Part shown: positions 56,743 through 64,000 of the stretch, one piece after another
Position numbering within the stretch: the first letter of the stretch is position 1
Layout: the number at the start of each line of letters is the position of its first letter
Assembly: GCF_012272695.1 (NCBI RefSeq)
Contig: NZ_CP050902.1
Coordinates: forward strand, 3,100,001 to 3,164,000
Origin: Nocardioides sp. JQ2195
GTDB lineage: Bacteria > Actinomycetota > Actinomycetes > Propionibacteriales > Nocardioidaceae
DNA length: 64,000 bases
Direction: 5' to 3'
Position numbers and translations under genes: made by a program
Notes under the pieces: model-generated
Database searches by the model: none
The model's input: only the letters and a program-made list of their open reading frames with translations
What the model was told of the DNA's origin: nothing

Positions 56743-57807
56743 GTGACCCTCCAGCGACTCCCCCTCGTGCGCAGCATCGGCGGACGCCCCGATCCCGCGG
56801 CCTTCCACGGATCCGCCCAGTTCCGCGACGGCTTCTTCCACAACCGGCAGCCCGCGCCCGTGGTCGAGCAGGCGGGGCGCGCCTCCATCGCCCGGGACTT
56901 CGCCCGCAAGGGAAGCACTGGCCGGCCGCGCGGGCCGATCCCGGTCCGCACGCCCGAGCTCCCCGCCACGGCCGCCGACTGCGCCGCCACCTGGCTCGGG
57001 CATGCCACCGTCCTGCTCGAGGTCGGCGGGCACTGGGTGCTGACCGACCCCGTGTGGAGCGAGCGGGTCTCACCGGCCACCCGAGTCGGGCCTCGTCGGC
57101 ACCATCCCGTGCCGATGCCGCTGCGAGAACTGCCCGCGTTGAGCGCCGTGCTCATCTCCCACGACCACTACGACCACCTCGACGCCCGCACGATCGAGTG
57201 GTTGACCGCCAACCAGGAGACCCCGTTCGTCGTCCCCCTCGGCATCGGGGCCCACCTGCTCCGTTGGGGCGTGCCCCCGGATCGGATCGTCGAGCTGGAC
57301 TGGGGCCAGACCCACACCATCGACGACCTCGCACTCACCTGCGCCGAGGCCCAACACTTCTCCGGGCGACTGTTCACCAACAACACCACCCTGTGGTCGT
57401 CGTGGATCGTGGCCACCGAGACGGCGAGCGCCTTCTTCGGAGGCGACACCGGCTACCACGATGCCTTCACCACGATCGGTGACGAGCACGGACCGTTCGA
57501 CCTGACCGTGCTGCCGATCGGCGCCTACGACCGGCGTTGGCGCGACGTGCACATGGACCCCGAGGAGGCGTTGCTGGCCCACCGCGAGCTGCGCGGACGC
57601 GTGCTCCTGCCGATCCACTGGGCCACCTTCGACCTCGCCTTCCACAGCTGGGAAGCGCCGATCGAGTGGCTCACTCGCGCAGCCGGGGAGGTTGCGGTTG
57701 CCGCCCCGCGACCCGGGGAGCGATTCGGCGTCGACGGCGGCCTGCCCACCACCCCCTGGTGGCACGACGTCATACGACGCGGTGGTTCCGGCGACCGCCC
57801 CGTATGA
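56743..57807 (+). CDS. MBL-fold metallohydrolase (NAPE-PLD/UlaG-like)
   Basis: A 354-residue metallo-beta-lactamase-fold hydrolase. AATWLGHATVLLEVGGHWVL, TDPVWSERVSP, ISHDHYDHLD (metal-binding HxHxDH), AEAQHFSGR, FFGGDTGYHDAF and LLPIHWATFDLAFHSW give a complete metal site in the NAPE-phospholipase D-like branch. Substrate is unknown, perhaps a lipid. GTG start at 56743 with a GAGAAT box 6 nt upstream. The last about 14 residues (DVIRRGGSGDRPV) and the TGA come from a CGTCATACG-family palindrome. Confidence 0.88.
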   Translation: MTLQRLPLVRSIGGRPDPAAFHGSAQFRDGFFHNRQPAPVVEQAGRASIARDFARKGSTGRPRGPIPVRTPELPATAADCAATWLGHATVLLEVGGHWVLTDPVWSERVSPATRVGPRRHHPVPMPLRELPALSAVLISHDHYDHLDARTIEWLTANQETPFVVPLGIGAHLLRWGVPPDRIVELDWGQTHTIDDLALTCAEAQHFSGRLFTNNTTLWSSWIVATETASAFFGGDTGYHDAFTTIGDEHGPFDLTVLPIGAYDRRWRDVHMDPEEALLAHRELRGRVLLPIHWATFDLAFHSWEAPIEWLTRAAGEVAVAAPRPGERFGVDGGLPTTPWWHDVIRRGGSGDRPV

Positions 57808-57811
57808 CGTC
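57766..57811. repeat. CGTCATACG-family palindrome supplying the MBL gene stop codon
   Basis: Perfect 11-bp arms GACGTCATACG and CGTATGACGTC. The right arm contains the TGA (57805-57807) of the MBL-fold gene. GC-rich direct repeats (CACCCCCGGCGC type) follow to about 57862. Confidence 0.88.
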
Positions 57812-57872
57812 CGCCCCTGGCGCCGCTGCACCCCCGGCGCCGCAGCACCCCCGGCGCAGCAGCTTGGCGACC

Positions 57873-58814
57873 TCACACGGCTGTCGGAAGCCGACCCGAC
57901 CAGCCGGCGGCTCGCAACGCCGCCTCGATCTGGGCAAAGAACTCGTCGGCCGCCACCCGCAGGCCCAACAGCGGAAGTCGCAGGACCGTGGCGTCGGTGA
58001 GCGTGAGGTCGTTGTGGCGCAGGGCGTCGGTGACGAGGTTGGCGGCCCACGTGTGATGGATGCCGTCGATCTCGGTGACGACGTTCCACTCCTCCCAGAC
58101 CACGTCGAGGAAGTAGCTGCCGTTGGCTCCCTTGCGCACGACTTGCCGCGTGGGCTCGGGCAGGCCCCTCGACCGGCACTCTCGCGCAAACTCCAGCTCG
58201 CTGACCGCACGCACTCCCCCGATCAGGTCCAGCAGCACCTGGTGCACGAACCCGCGTCGTCGATGGCGCCTGACGCGCAGCATCTCGACCCCCATCTGCT
58301 CGGGGGTCGCGAGACCCTGTTGCGCCGTCATGGTCAGCAGAAGCGCTGCCTGCTTGTCCGACCGAGCCCACAGCGCTGCCCGAATGGCAGCGACGGCGGG
58401 CCTGGTCCGCGGAACTCCGGTCGGAGCAAGGTCGTTGCTGGCCCACCGGCGGGTCTGCCGGATGTCGACACCGCTCCCCCGGTGGCGGATCCGGGCTCCT
58501 CGTGGCACGGAGACCCTGATCCTCTCCGTCGTGTAGCCCGAGAGCCCGCCGGCGACCAGGGCGGTGGCACCGTCCAGCATCGCGCGTGGGCCGGCTTCGA
58601 TCACCGCCGCCCAGTGCAAGGACTGCTCCGACAGCGGCCCGTTGTGCAGGCAGATCGAGTGGCAACCGATCACCTGCCACCGCCGGGCGCGCACCTGGGC
58701 ACGCACCACGCCTCGGCTCAGACCGGCTGCATAGGCCTGGGTTCGTGACACGACCGAAGCCTGCTCCGTCGCCAACGCCTCGACGGAGCGCATTGCTTCA
58801 CTGATCACCGGCAT
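57873..58814 (-). CDS. AbiEi-like winged-helix plus DUF559 endonuclease-fold protein
   Basis: A 313-residue protein. The N-terminal part (about 1-65, SVEALATEQASVVSRTQAYA) resembles the AbiEi/transcriptional regulator wing-helix. The C-terminal part (about 220-313) resembles DUF559/Vsr-like PD-(D/E)XK folds: SELEFARECRSRG, GSYFLDVVWEEWNVVTEIDG, then HHTWAANLVTDALRHND. The D...E-x-D pattern may be a metal site. Such proteins are numerous in Nocardioides-type genomes, and their function is unknown. The ATG at 58814 is chosen over 58895 because it fits the domain start. No toxin partner is seen nearby. Confidence 0.75.
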   Translation of the reverse strand: MPVISEAMRSVEALATEQASVVSRTQAYAAGLSRGVVRAQVRARRWQVIGCHSICLHNGPLSEQSLHWAAVIEAGPRAMLDGATALVAGGLSGYTTERIRVSVPRGARIRHRGSGVDIRQTRRWASNDLAPTGVPRTRPAVAAIRAALWARSDKQAALLLTMTAQQGLATPEQMGVEMLRVRRHRRRGFVHQVLLDLIGGVRAVSELEFARECRSRGLPEPTRQVVRKGANGSYFLDVVWEEWNVVTEIDGIHHTWAANLVTDALRHNDLTLTDATVLRLPLLGLRVAADEFFAQIEAALRAAGWSGRLPTAV

Positions 58815-58905
58815 GGTCAAGAGTCTGGGACGCTTGCCACCCACGTGCCACCGACCGGCGTACAGCCTGTGGATGGGAGCGGGAGAGCCGCGCATCCTCC
58901 TGCAA

Positions 58906-59066
58906 CGTCATACGAACCGGGGGTCAGCGCGACCGAACCGTATGACGCAACGCAACGTCATACGAACCGGCAGTCGGCGCGACCGAACCGTATGACGTCC
59001 GGGCGACGTCATACGAACCGGGAGTCAGCGCGACCGAACCGTATGACGTCCGGGCGACGTCATACG
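58906..59066. repeat. Tandem array of 3.5 CGTCATACG-family palindromes
   Basis: Full elements at 58906-58947, 58956-58997 and 59005-59050 have arms CGTCATACG and CGTATGACG around a conserved centre (AACCGGxxGTCxGCGCGACC). A fourth left arm alone (59056-59066) is followed directly by the next gene. The period is about 50 bp. The repeats fill the gap between the DUF559-like gene and the spermidine-synthase-like gene. Confidence 0.92.
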
Positions 59067-59068
59067 CT
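59063..59068 (+). promoter_or_regulatory. -10 box formed partly by a palindrome half-copy
   Basis: TACGCT lies 7 nt before the ATG at 59076, as at other leaderless genes in the window. Its first four bases belong to the fourth CGTCATACG arm. Confidence 0.45.
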
Positions 59069-59075
59069 GCGTGGC

Positions 59076-59750
59076 ATGGAGACCGTGGAGATCGCCAGGG
59101 CCGAGTCGGAGCGCGGCGAGGTGGTGCTGCGCGAACGCCACGAGGAGAACGCACCGACCGTGACCGAGCTGCGGGTCAACGGCGTCTTCGTGATGGACAC
59201 CTTGGAGACCAGCAGCGAGCGCGCCCTGGCCACTGCCGCACTCGAGCTGGTCGATGCCCCCGGTTCCGTGCTGATCGGCGGCCTCGGACTCGGCTTCACG
59301 CTGGCCGAGGTGCTCGCCGACCGCCGGGTGGAGTCGTGCACTGTGGTCGAGCTGGAGCAGTGCCTGGTCGACTGGATGCGCGACGGCACGATCAGCCACG
59401 GGCCGGCCCTGCTGGCCGACGAGCGCCTCGACGTCGTCGTCGCCGATGTGGCGACGGCACTCGCCGAGGCCGGTGACGCGACCTACGACCTGGTGCTGCT
59501 CGACGTCGACAACGGCCCCGACCACCTCGTCCACGAGGGGAACGCCGGGCTCTACCTGCCGCCGTTCCTCGAGGCGGCCAAGCACGCGACACGCCAGGTG
59601 ATCGCGATCTGGTCCGCGGCCGAGACGACCCCGCTGCAGGGCGCCATGGAGCAGGTCTTCGGCAACTGCGAGCCGACGTCGTACGACGTCCAGCTCGGTC
59701 AGCGTCCCGAGACCTACTGGCTCTACGTCAGCCGGATTCACCCCGAGTGA
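59076..59750 (+). CDS. Spermidine-synthase-like protein
   Basis: A 224-residue protein of the spermidine synthase/class I SAM-binding superfamily. NGVFVMDTLETSSERALATA, SVLIGGLGLGFTLAEVLAD (SAM/dcSAM glycine loop), CTVVELEQCLVDWMRDG and YDLVLLDVDNGPDHLVHEG follow the fold. It is shorter than true SpeE and lacks a clear N-terminal beta domain, so polyamine synthesis is uncertain. The ATG at 59076 is supported by the -10 box. Confidence 0.8.
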   Translation: METVEIARAESERGEVVLRERHEENAPTVTELRVNGVFVMDTLETSSERALATAALELVDAPGSVLIGGLGLGFTLAEVLADRRVESCTVVELEQCLVDWMRDGTISHGPALLADERLDVVVADVATALAEAGDATYDLVLLDVDNGPDHLVHEGNAGLYLPPFLEAAKHATRQVIAIWSAAETTPLQGAMEQVFGNCEPTSYDVQLGQRPETYWLYVSRIHPE

Positions 59751-59805
59751 CGCGGTGGGCGGCCGCGGTCGCGGCCACGCCGACCAGGTCACGGGTGCGC
59801 AGAGT

Positions 59806-59853
59806 GTCCGTGTCACTTCGCCCGCACCGGTCACCTGTGAAGTGGCACGACCA
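59806..59853. repeat. Intergenic palindrome resembling the one in the ThiE/TenI-like gene
   Basis: GTGTCACTTC and GAAGTGGCAC form near-perfect arms (one mismatch) around CGCCCGCACCGGTCACCTGT. GTGTCC..GTCACTTC and a GTCACC/GGTGAC core are shared with 42838-42909. Confidence 0.65.
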
Positions 59854-59868
59854 CCGCCCAAGTGCGGC

Positions 59869-59962
59869 GCCCGGCAGGCACGGGGCCGGGGCCTGCCGAC
59901 TGGACGCCGATGCCCGGCAGGCACGGAGGCCGGGGCCTGTCGACTAGACGCCGATGCCCGGG
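59869..59962. repeat. 43-44-bp direct repeat at the tetR stop codon
   Basis: Two copies beginning GCCCGGCAGGCACGG and ending GACGCCGAT (59869-59911 and 59912-59955), with the start of a third. The stop codon of the minus-strand TetR gene (59944-59946) is created by an A in the second copy where the first has G. Confidence 0.85.
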
Positions 59963-60540
59963 ATCGTGGCGAGCACGGCGGCCCACTGGGCCAGCTCAGC
60001 CTTCCGTCGCTGCAGGTTCGGGTGGAGCAGGGTGCCCAGGCCGACACCGCGGGTCAGGTCGATGGTCAGACGGACCGACTGCGCGGCGCCGGGCTCCTCG
60101 CAGTCGGCCTGCAGGAGCTCGGCCGTGGCTCGGAACAGCTCGCGGCTGAACCGCTTCTCCAGCGGCAGCACCAGCTCGCGCAACGTCGGGTCCGTCGACG
60201 CCGCCACCCACAGGTGCGTGGCCGCCCTGCCCAGGCTGCTCGCCCACATGTCGGCGAGCAGCTCCACCACTGCGAGCGGTCGTCCCCGGGCGTCGTCGAG
60301 GCTCGACTCCCGCGCCTGGACGATCCGGGTCAGCTCGTCGAGGACCGCCTCGGCGGAGGCCCGGACCAGGTCGTCACGCGTCGCGAAGTGGTGCTGGGCA
60401 GCGCCACGCGAGACCCCGGCGCGCGCAGCGACGCCCACGACCGACGTGCCTGCCCAGCCGACCTCGGCCAGGCTCTCGACGGTGGCTTCCAGCAACCGCT
60501 GCCGGGTCGCCCGAGACCGAGACTGCTGCGGTTGGCTCAT
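59944..60540 (-). CDS. TetR-family transcriptional regulator
   Basis: A 198-residue regulator. The N-terminal helix-turn-helix is LLEATVESLAEVGWAGTSVV followed by GVAARAGVSRGAAQHHFATR. The C-terminal ligand domain is helical (about 75-198). The ATG lies 1 bp after the fadD stop, so both are transcribed together. It probably represses this operon through the palindrome at 62357-62376 and may respond to acyl-CoA; this is inference. The last residues (PGIGV) and stop lie in a direct repeat. Confidence 0.9.
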   Translation of the reverse strand: MSQPQQSRSRATRQRLLEATVESLAEVGWAGTSVVGVAARAGVSRGAAQHHFATRDDLVRASAEAVLDELTRIVQARESSLDDARGRPLAVVELLADMWASSLGRAATHLWVAASTDPTLRELVLPLEKRFSRELFRATAELLQADCEEPGAAQSVRLTIDLTRGVGLGTLLHPNLQRRKAELAQWAAVLATIPGIGV

Positions 60541-60541
60541 C

Positions 60542-62302
60542 TCATTCGTAGAGTCGCGCGATCACGTCGGCGTACTTCTCGTTGATCGGCTTGCGTCGCA
60601 GCTTGAGGGTGGGCGTGAGTACGTCGGTGCCGGGCATCCAGAACTCAGGGAGCACCTCCACCTTCTTCACCTGCTCCACCCGGGAGAGCCTCGCGTTGCC
60701 GGCGTCGACTCCGGCCTGGATGGTGGCCAGCAGCTCGGGGTGCTTGGCGAGGATGGCGGGGTCCGGCGCCACACCGGCCTTCTCGGCGAAGGCAGCGGCA
60801 CCGTCGGGGTCGAGGGTCACCAGGGCCACGTTGAACGGTCTGCCGTCACCGATCACGGTGATGGTCGCGGCCAGGGGCGTGGTCACCTTCAACGTGTTCT
60901 CGATGTTGGACGGCGACATGTTCTTGCCGGAGGAGCTGATGATCAGCTCCTTCTTGCGGTCCACGATCGTGATGTAGCCGTCGGCGTCGATGGTGGCAAC
61001 GTCACCCGTGTGCAGCCAGCCGTCCTCGTCGATCGCCTCGGCGGTCTTCTCCGGGTCCTTGCGGTAGCTCGGCATCACTCCGGGGCCGCGGAAGAGCAGC
61101 TCACCGTCGTCGGCGAGCTTGACCTCGTTGCCGGGAAGCACGGGGCCGACGGTGCCGACCTTCGCCCGGCCGGGTGGGTTGATGGAGCCGGCGCCGGAGA
61201 GCTCGGACATGCCCCACAGCTCGCAGACGTCGAGCCCGAGCCCCATGAAGAACTTGAGGGTCTCCGGGGCGATCGCCGCGGCGCCCGACCAGGCCCACTT
61301 GAGCTCGCCCATGCCCAGCGCCTCGCGCACCTTGCTCAGCACCAGCTTGTCGGCCAGCCCGAACTGGACCTTGTCGAGGCCGCCCAGCGGCTTCCCCGAG
61401 AGCTGGGCATCGGCGTTCTTCTCCGCCATGCCGAGCGCCCAGCCGGCGAGCTTCTTCTTCACCGGGCTCTCCTCGGCGGCCAGCTTGGCCTCGACGCCCA
61501 TCTTGATCTTCTCCCACACCCGCGGGACGGCGAACCAGATCGTCGGCCGGGCGTCCGGCAGGGCCGTGGCGATCGCGCGCGGGTCGTCGACGTAGGTCAC
61601 CTGCACGCCACGGGTCGCGGCGAAGTACTGCGCGGACGCCCGGTCGGCGATGTGGGCTGCCGGCAGGAACGACGTGATCCGGTCCCCGAACTCGACCTCC
61701 ACCACCTGCGAGGCGTACTCCACCGTGCGCATGATGTTGGCGTGGGTGAGCTGGACGCCCTTGGACGGTCCGGTCGTGCCGGAGGTGTAGATCAGGGTCA
61801 GGACGTCGTCGGGCTCGACCGCACGCCACGCGGCCTCGAAGTCGAACTCCGGGTCGCCGGCTGCCTCGAGCTCGGCGAGGGTCATCGTCGCCCCTTCCTG
61901 GGCATCACCCACCACGATGATGTGGTCGAGCGGAGCGCCGGAGGCCACGATCGACGGCAGGAACGCCGCCTCGGTGACGACCACGCGGTTGTCCGCGTTG
62001 CCGAAGAGATAGGAGATCTGCTCGGGCGACGAGGTGTTGTAGATCGAGAACGGCGCGGCGCCGAGGTGCATCGCGCCAGCATCGACCCAGGCGAACTCCG
62101 GCCGGTTGGTCAACATGATCGCGACCGTGTCCCCCCGCTTCACTCCCAGGGACGCCAGCCCGGCGGCCGTGGCGCGCACGCGATCGGCGTACTCCCGCCA
62201 GGTCACGGACACGGCATCACCCGACGTGCGCAGGGCAACGGCGGCGGGGTCGACGGCGGCGGTCCTCTGGAACGCTTCGCAGACGGTGGCAGGCTCAGTC
62301 AC
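60542..62302 (-). CDS. Long-chain acyl-CoA synthetase (AMP-binding)
   Basis: A 586-residue FadD-type ligase activating fatty acids via an acyl-adenylate. LTLIYTSGTTGPSKGVQLTH is the P-loop-like A3 motif, SFLPAAHIADRASAQYFA, ELWGMSELSGAGSINPPG (A5), GWLHTGDVATIDADGYITIV (A7) and DRKKELIISSSGKNMSP (A8/linker) follow, and the C-terminus has TPTLKLRRKPINEKY. The GTG at 62302 is chosen because GAGGGAG lies about 6 nt upstream; a TTG at 62317 is the alternative. Several fadD paralogues are usual in such genomes; a specific symbol is not given. Confidence 0.93.
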   Translation of the reverse strand: MTEPATVCEAFQRTAAVDPAAVALRTSGDAVSVTWREYADRVRATAAGLASLGVKRGDTVAIMLTNRPEFAWVDAGAMHLGAAPFSIYNTSSPEQISYLFGNADNRVVVTEAAFLPSIVASGAPLDHIIVVGDAQEGATMTLAELEAAGDPEFDFEAAWRAVEPDDVLTLIYTSGTTGPSKGVQLTHANIMRTVEYASQVVEVEFGDRITSFLPAAHIADRASAQYFAATRGVQVTYVDDPRAIATALPDARPTIWFAVPRVWEKIKMGVEAKLAAEESPVKKKLAGWALGMAEKNADAQLSGKPLGGLDKVQFGLADKLVLSKVREALGMGELKWAWSGAAAIAPETLKFFMGLGLDVCELWGMSELSGAGSINPPGRAKVGTVGPVLPGNEVKLADDGELLFRGPGVMPSYRKDPEKTAEAIDEDGWLHTGDVATIDADGYITIVDRKKELIISSSGKNMSPSNIENTLKVTTPLAATITVIGDGRPFNVALVTLDPDGAAAFAEKAGVAPDPAILAKHPELLATIQAGVDAGNARLSRVEQVKKVEVLPEFWMPGTDVLTPTLKLRRKPINEKYADVIARLYE

Positions 62303-62331
62303 AACGGTCTCCCTCAAGACGACGATGGCCG

Positions 62332-62337
62332 AATGTA
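62332..62337 (-). promoter_or_regulatory. -10 box of the fadD-like/tetR operon
   Basis: TACATT on the minus strand, with TTGCTC at 62356-62361 as a possible -35 (18-bp spacer). The -35 overlaps the palindrome at 62357-62376. Confidence 0.5.
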
Positions 62338-62356
62338 AGCCACGTCACACCCGACG

Positions 62357-62376
62357 AGCAAGCACTCCTGCTTGTT
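62357..62376. promoter_or_regulatory. Candidate TetR operator upstream of the acyl-CoA synthetase gene
   Basis: AGCAAGCA-CTCC-TGCTTGTT is a 20-bp inverted repeat with 7 of 8 arm positions matching. It covers the proposed -35 of the operon that ends with the TetR gene, a usual arrangement for autorepression. Confidence 0.5.
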
Positions 62377-62493
62377 TTTCTCTCAAGCGGTGACCGCCGT
62401 CCCCGGGCGGTCTCGACCGACCCCGTCGCTGATCGCCCACCCGAGAGCAGGAGCTCCCCCGTCGCTGCTCGCCCACGGGACGGAGCTCGGCGG

Positions 62494-62499
62494 TACCGT
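62494..62499 (+). promoter_or_regulatory. Probable -10 box for leaderless fumC transcript
   Basis: TACCGT lies 7 nt before the fumC ATG, with no ribosome-binding site between. Confidence 0.5.
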
Positions 62500-62506
62500 C
62501 GTACCC

Positions 62507-63886
62507 ATGACTGACTTCCGCATCGAACATGACTCCATGGGCGAGGTCCGGGTCCCCGCCGACGCACTCTGGCGGGCACAGACCCAGCGCGCGATCGAGA
62601 ACTTCCCGATCAGCGGCTCGGTCCTCGAGCCGCGCCACGTCAAGGCGCTCGCACTGGTCAAGATGTCCGCCGCCCGGGTCAACGCCGAGCTCGGCGTGAT
62701 CACGACGGAGCAGGCAGACGCGATCGTCGCCGCCGCCGAGGAGGTGGCGACCGGCGAGCACGATGCGCACTTCCCGATCGACATCTTCCAGACCGGCTCC
62801 GGCACCAGCTCCAACATGAACACCAACGAGGTGCTCGCCTCGCTGGCTGCCAGGGCCGGCACGGAGGTGCACCCGAACGACCACGTCAACGCCAGCCAGT
62901 CCAGCAACGACACCTTCCCGACCTCGATCCACGTCGCCGCGGCGATGGCGGTGACCGAGGACCTCTTCCCCGCCCTCGACACCCTGGCCACCTCCCTGGA
63001 GGGCAGGGCCGAGGAGTTCAAGGACCACGTGAAGTCGGGTCGCACCCACCTGATGGACGCCACCCCGGTGATGCTCGGCCAGGAGTTCGGCGGGTACGCC
63101 GCGACCGTGCGCTACGCCCGCGAGCGCCTGGACTCCGTGCTCCCCCGGGTCCGCGAGCTGCCCCTGGGAGGTACGGCGGTCGGCACCGGCATCAACACAC
63201 CTCCCGGTTTCGCGGCGGCCGTGATCTCCGGGCTGAGCGAGCTCACCGGCCAGGAGTTCTCCGAGGCCCGCAACCACTTCGAGGCCCAGAGCGCACGTGA
63301 CTCGTTGGTCGAGCTGAGCGGCGTGCTGCGCACCTACGCGGTGGGGCTGACCAAGATCTGCAACGACCTGCGCTGGATGAGCAGCGGCCCCACCACCGGT
63401 CTCGCGGAGATCCACCTCCCCGACCTGCAGCCGGGCTCGAGCATCATGCCGGGCAAGGTGAACCCGGTGCTGCCGGAGGCCACCCTGCAGGTCTGCGCCC
63501 AGGTCGTCGGCAACGACCTGGCCATCGCGACGGGCGGTGCGGCCGGCAACTTCGAGCTCAACGTGATGCTGCCGATGATCGCCCGCAACCTGCTCGAGTC
63601 GATCCGCATCCTCGCCACCAGCTCGACCCTGCTGGCCGAGCGCTGCGTCGACGGCATCACCGCCGACGTCGAGCGGATGCGCACGTACGCCGAGTCGTCG
63701 CCGTCCGTGGTCACCCCGCTCAACAAGTACATCGGCTACGAGAACGCCGCCAAGGTCGCCAAGAGGGCGCTCGCCGAGAAGAAGACGATCCGCGAGACCG
63801 TGGTGGAGATGGGCTTCGTGGGCGACGGGCTCACCGAGCAACAGCTCGACGAGGCCCTCGACGTCGCGTCGATGACCCACCCGTGA
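62507..63886 (+). CDS. fumC: Class II fumarate hydratase FumC
   Basis: A 459-residue oxygen-stable fumarase of the aspartase/fumarase superfamily. [20 protein letters not shown] and [12 protein letters not shown] are at the N-terminus, [52 protein letters not shown] and the catalytic loop [12 protein letters not shown] follow. The start at 62507 is set by the -10 box 7 nt upstream and the family N-terminus. It is an iron-free counterpart of the class I enzyme at 53809. The stop overlaps a possible GTG start of the next gene. Confidence 0.96.
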   Translation: MTDFRIEHDSMGEVRVPADALWRAQTQRAIENFPISGSVLEPRHVKALALVKMSAARVNAELGVITTEQADAIVAAAEEVATGEHDAHFPIDIFQTGSGTSSNMNTNEVLASLAARAGTEVHPNDHVNASQSSNDTFPTSIHVAAAMAVTEDLFPALDTLATSLEGRAEEFKDHVKSGRTHLMDATPVMLGQEFGGYAATVRYARERLDSVLPRVRELPLGGTAVGTGINTPPGFAAAVISGLSELTGQEFSEARNHFEAQSARDSLVELSGVLRTYAVGLTKICNDLRWMSSGPTTGLAEIHLPDLQPGSSIMPGKVNPVLPEATLQVCAQVVGNDLAIATGGAAGNFELNVMLPMIARNLLESIRILATSSTLLAERCVDGITADVERMRTYAESSPSVVTPLNKYIGYENAAKVAKRALAEKKTIRETVVEMGFVGDGLTEQQLDEALDVASMTHP

Positions 63887-63891
63887 CGCCG

Positions 63892-64000
63892 ATGACGAAC
63901 CCCGACGCCCTGCTGCCCGGGCTCCTCGAAGCCCGTCCCGACCGCCACGTCAGCATCGCCGGCACCACCCTCGCCCACGCCGCGCTGCTGGGCGCCGCCG
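63892..64000 (+). CDS. Start of a gene cut by the window end (possibly AMP-binding ligase)
   Basis: An open frame starts at ATG 63892 (or GTG 63883, overlapping the fumC stop as GTGA) and runs off the window. About 36 residues are seen: MTNPDALLPGLLEARP, then DRHVSIAGTTLAHAALLGAA. The pattern resembles the first residues of acyl-CoA/malonyl-CoA synthetases, but this is too short to be sure. Confidence 0.45.
   Translation, partial: MTNPDALLPGLLEARPDRHVSIAGTTLAHAALLGAA

Noticed and set aside
57873..58814. Complete AbiE toxin-antitoxin system
   Set aside because: Only the AbiEi-like wing-helix is present and no AbiEii nucleotidyltransferase gene lies next to it.
58906..59066. Possible CRISPR array from 50-bp periodic repeats
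   Set aside because: Each unit is an inverted-repeat element with a conserved centre; there are no variable spacers, and single copies occur elsewhere.

Overview
The window looks like chromosomal DNA of a high-GC actinobacterium, most likely a Nocardioides-like member of the Propionibacteriales. Reasons: very high GC, frequent GTG/TTG starts, many ATGA/GTGA stop-start overlaps, the neighbourhood ispH / xseA-xseB / DUF4245 / glpX / class I fumarase, and many genes with a TAnnnT -10 box 6-7 nt before the start codon (leaderless transcripts). No rRNA, tRNA, insertion sequence, phage gene or CRISPR array was seen. The species assignment is inference.

Layout. 1-9.8 kb is housekeeping: a YciO/Sua5-like gene (cut by the window edge), ispH, xseAB, a DUF4245 membrane protein, a molybdate regulator with modABC, glpX and two alpha/beta hydrolases. 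9.8-14.2 kb is a complete carbohydrate ABC importer resembling trehalose LpqY-SugABC. 14.2-36.3 kb is a nearly complete aerobic (late cobalt insertion) cobalamin regulon: cobF, cobN, a CbiX-like/ferredoxin fusion, cobG, cobH, a cobIJ fusion, cobM, cobL, an internally deleted ABC ATPase, a fused ChlI/ChlD cobaltochelatase, cobO, a cobBC fusion, cbtB, cbtA, cobD, cobK and cobQ. Four cobalamin riboswitches control four of its transcription units. CobA (uroporphyrinogen methyltransferase) and the late CobP/U, CobS and CobT steps are not here. 36.3-39.9 kb holds tag and a two-gene unit: a WXG-like/propeller protein and a lipoprotein. 39.9-46.0 kb is a TPP-riboswitch thiamin operon: thiE-thiO-thiS-thiG-tenI/thiE-like-thiD-thiC. 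46-64 kb is mixed: two flavin monooxygenases (one fused to an esterase), a LuxR-type ATPase regulator, class I and class II fumarases, an FMN reductase, a zinc-ribbon protein, an MBL-fold hydrolase, an AbiEi/DUF559-like protein, a spermidine-synthase-like methyltransferase-fold protein, and a fadD-tetR pair.

The most unusual feature is a dense population of short palindromic and tandem repeats of several families. They occur between genes and also inside coding sequences, where they are translated as interdomain linkers or surface loops without breaking the frame (cobN, cobG, cobIJ, chlID, cobBC, the ThiE-like gene). Others lie across stop codons and so write the C-termini and stops of at least six proteins. 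A 45-bp sequence is identical, in the same frame, in the cobIJ and cobBC linkers. The CGTCATACG...CGTATGACG family has nine members plus a half-copy that supplies the -10 box of a gene. This repeat system, rather than any single gene, is the best candidate for something little described in the window.
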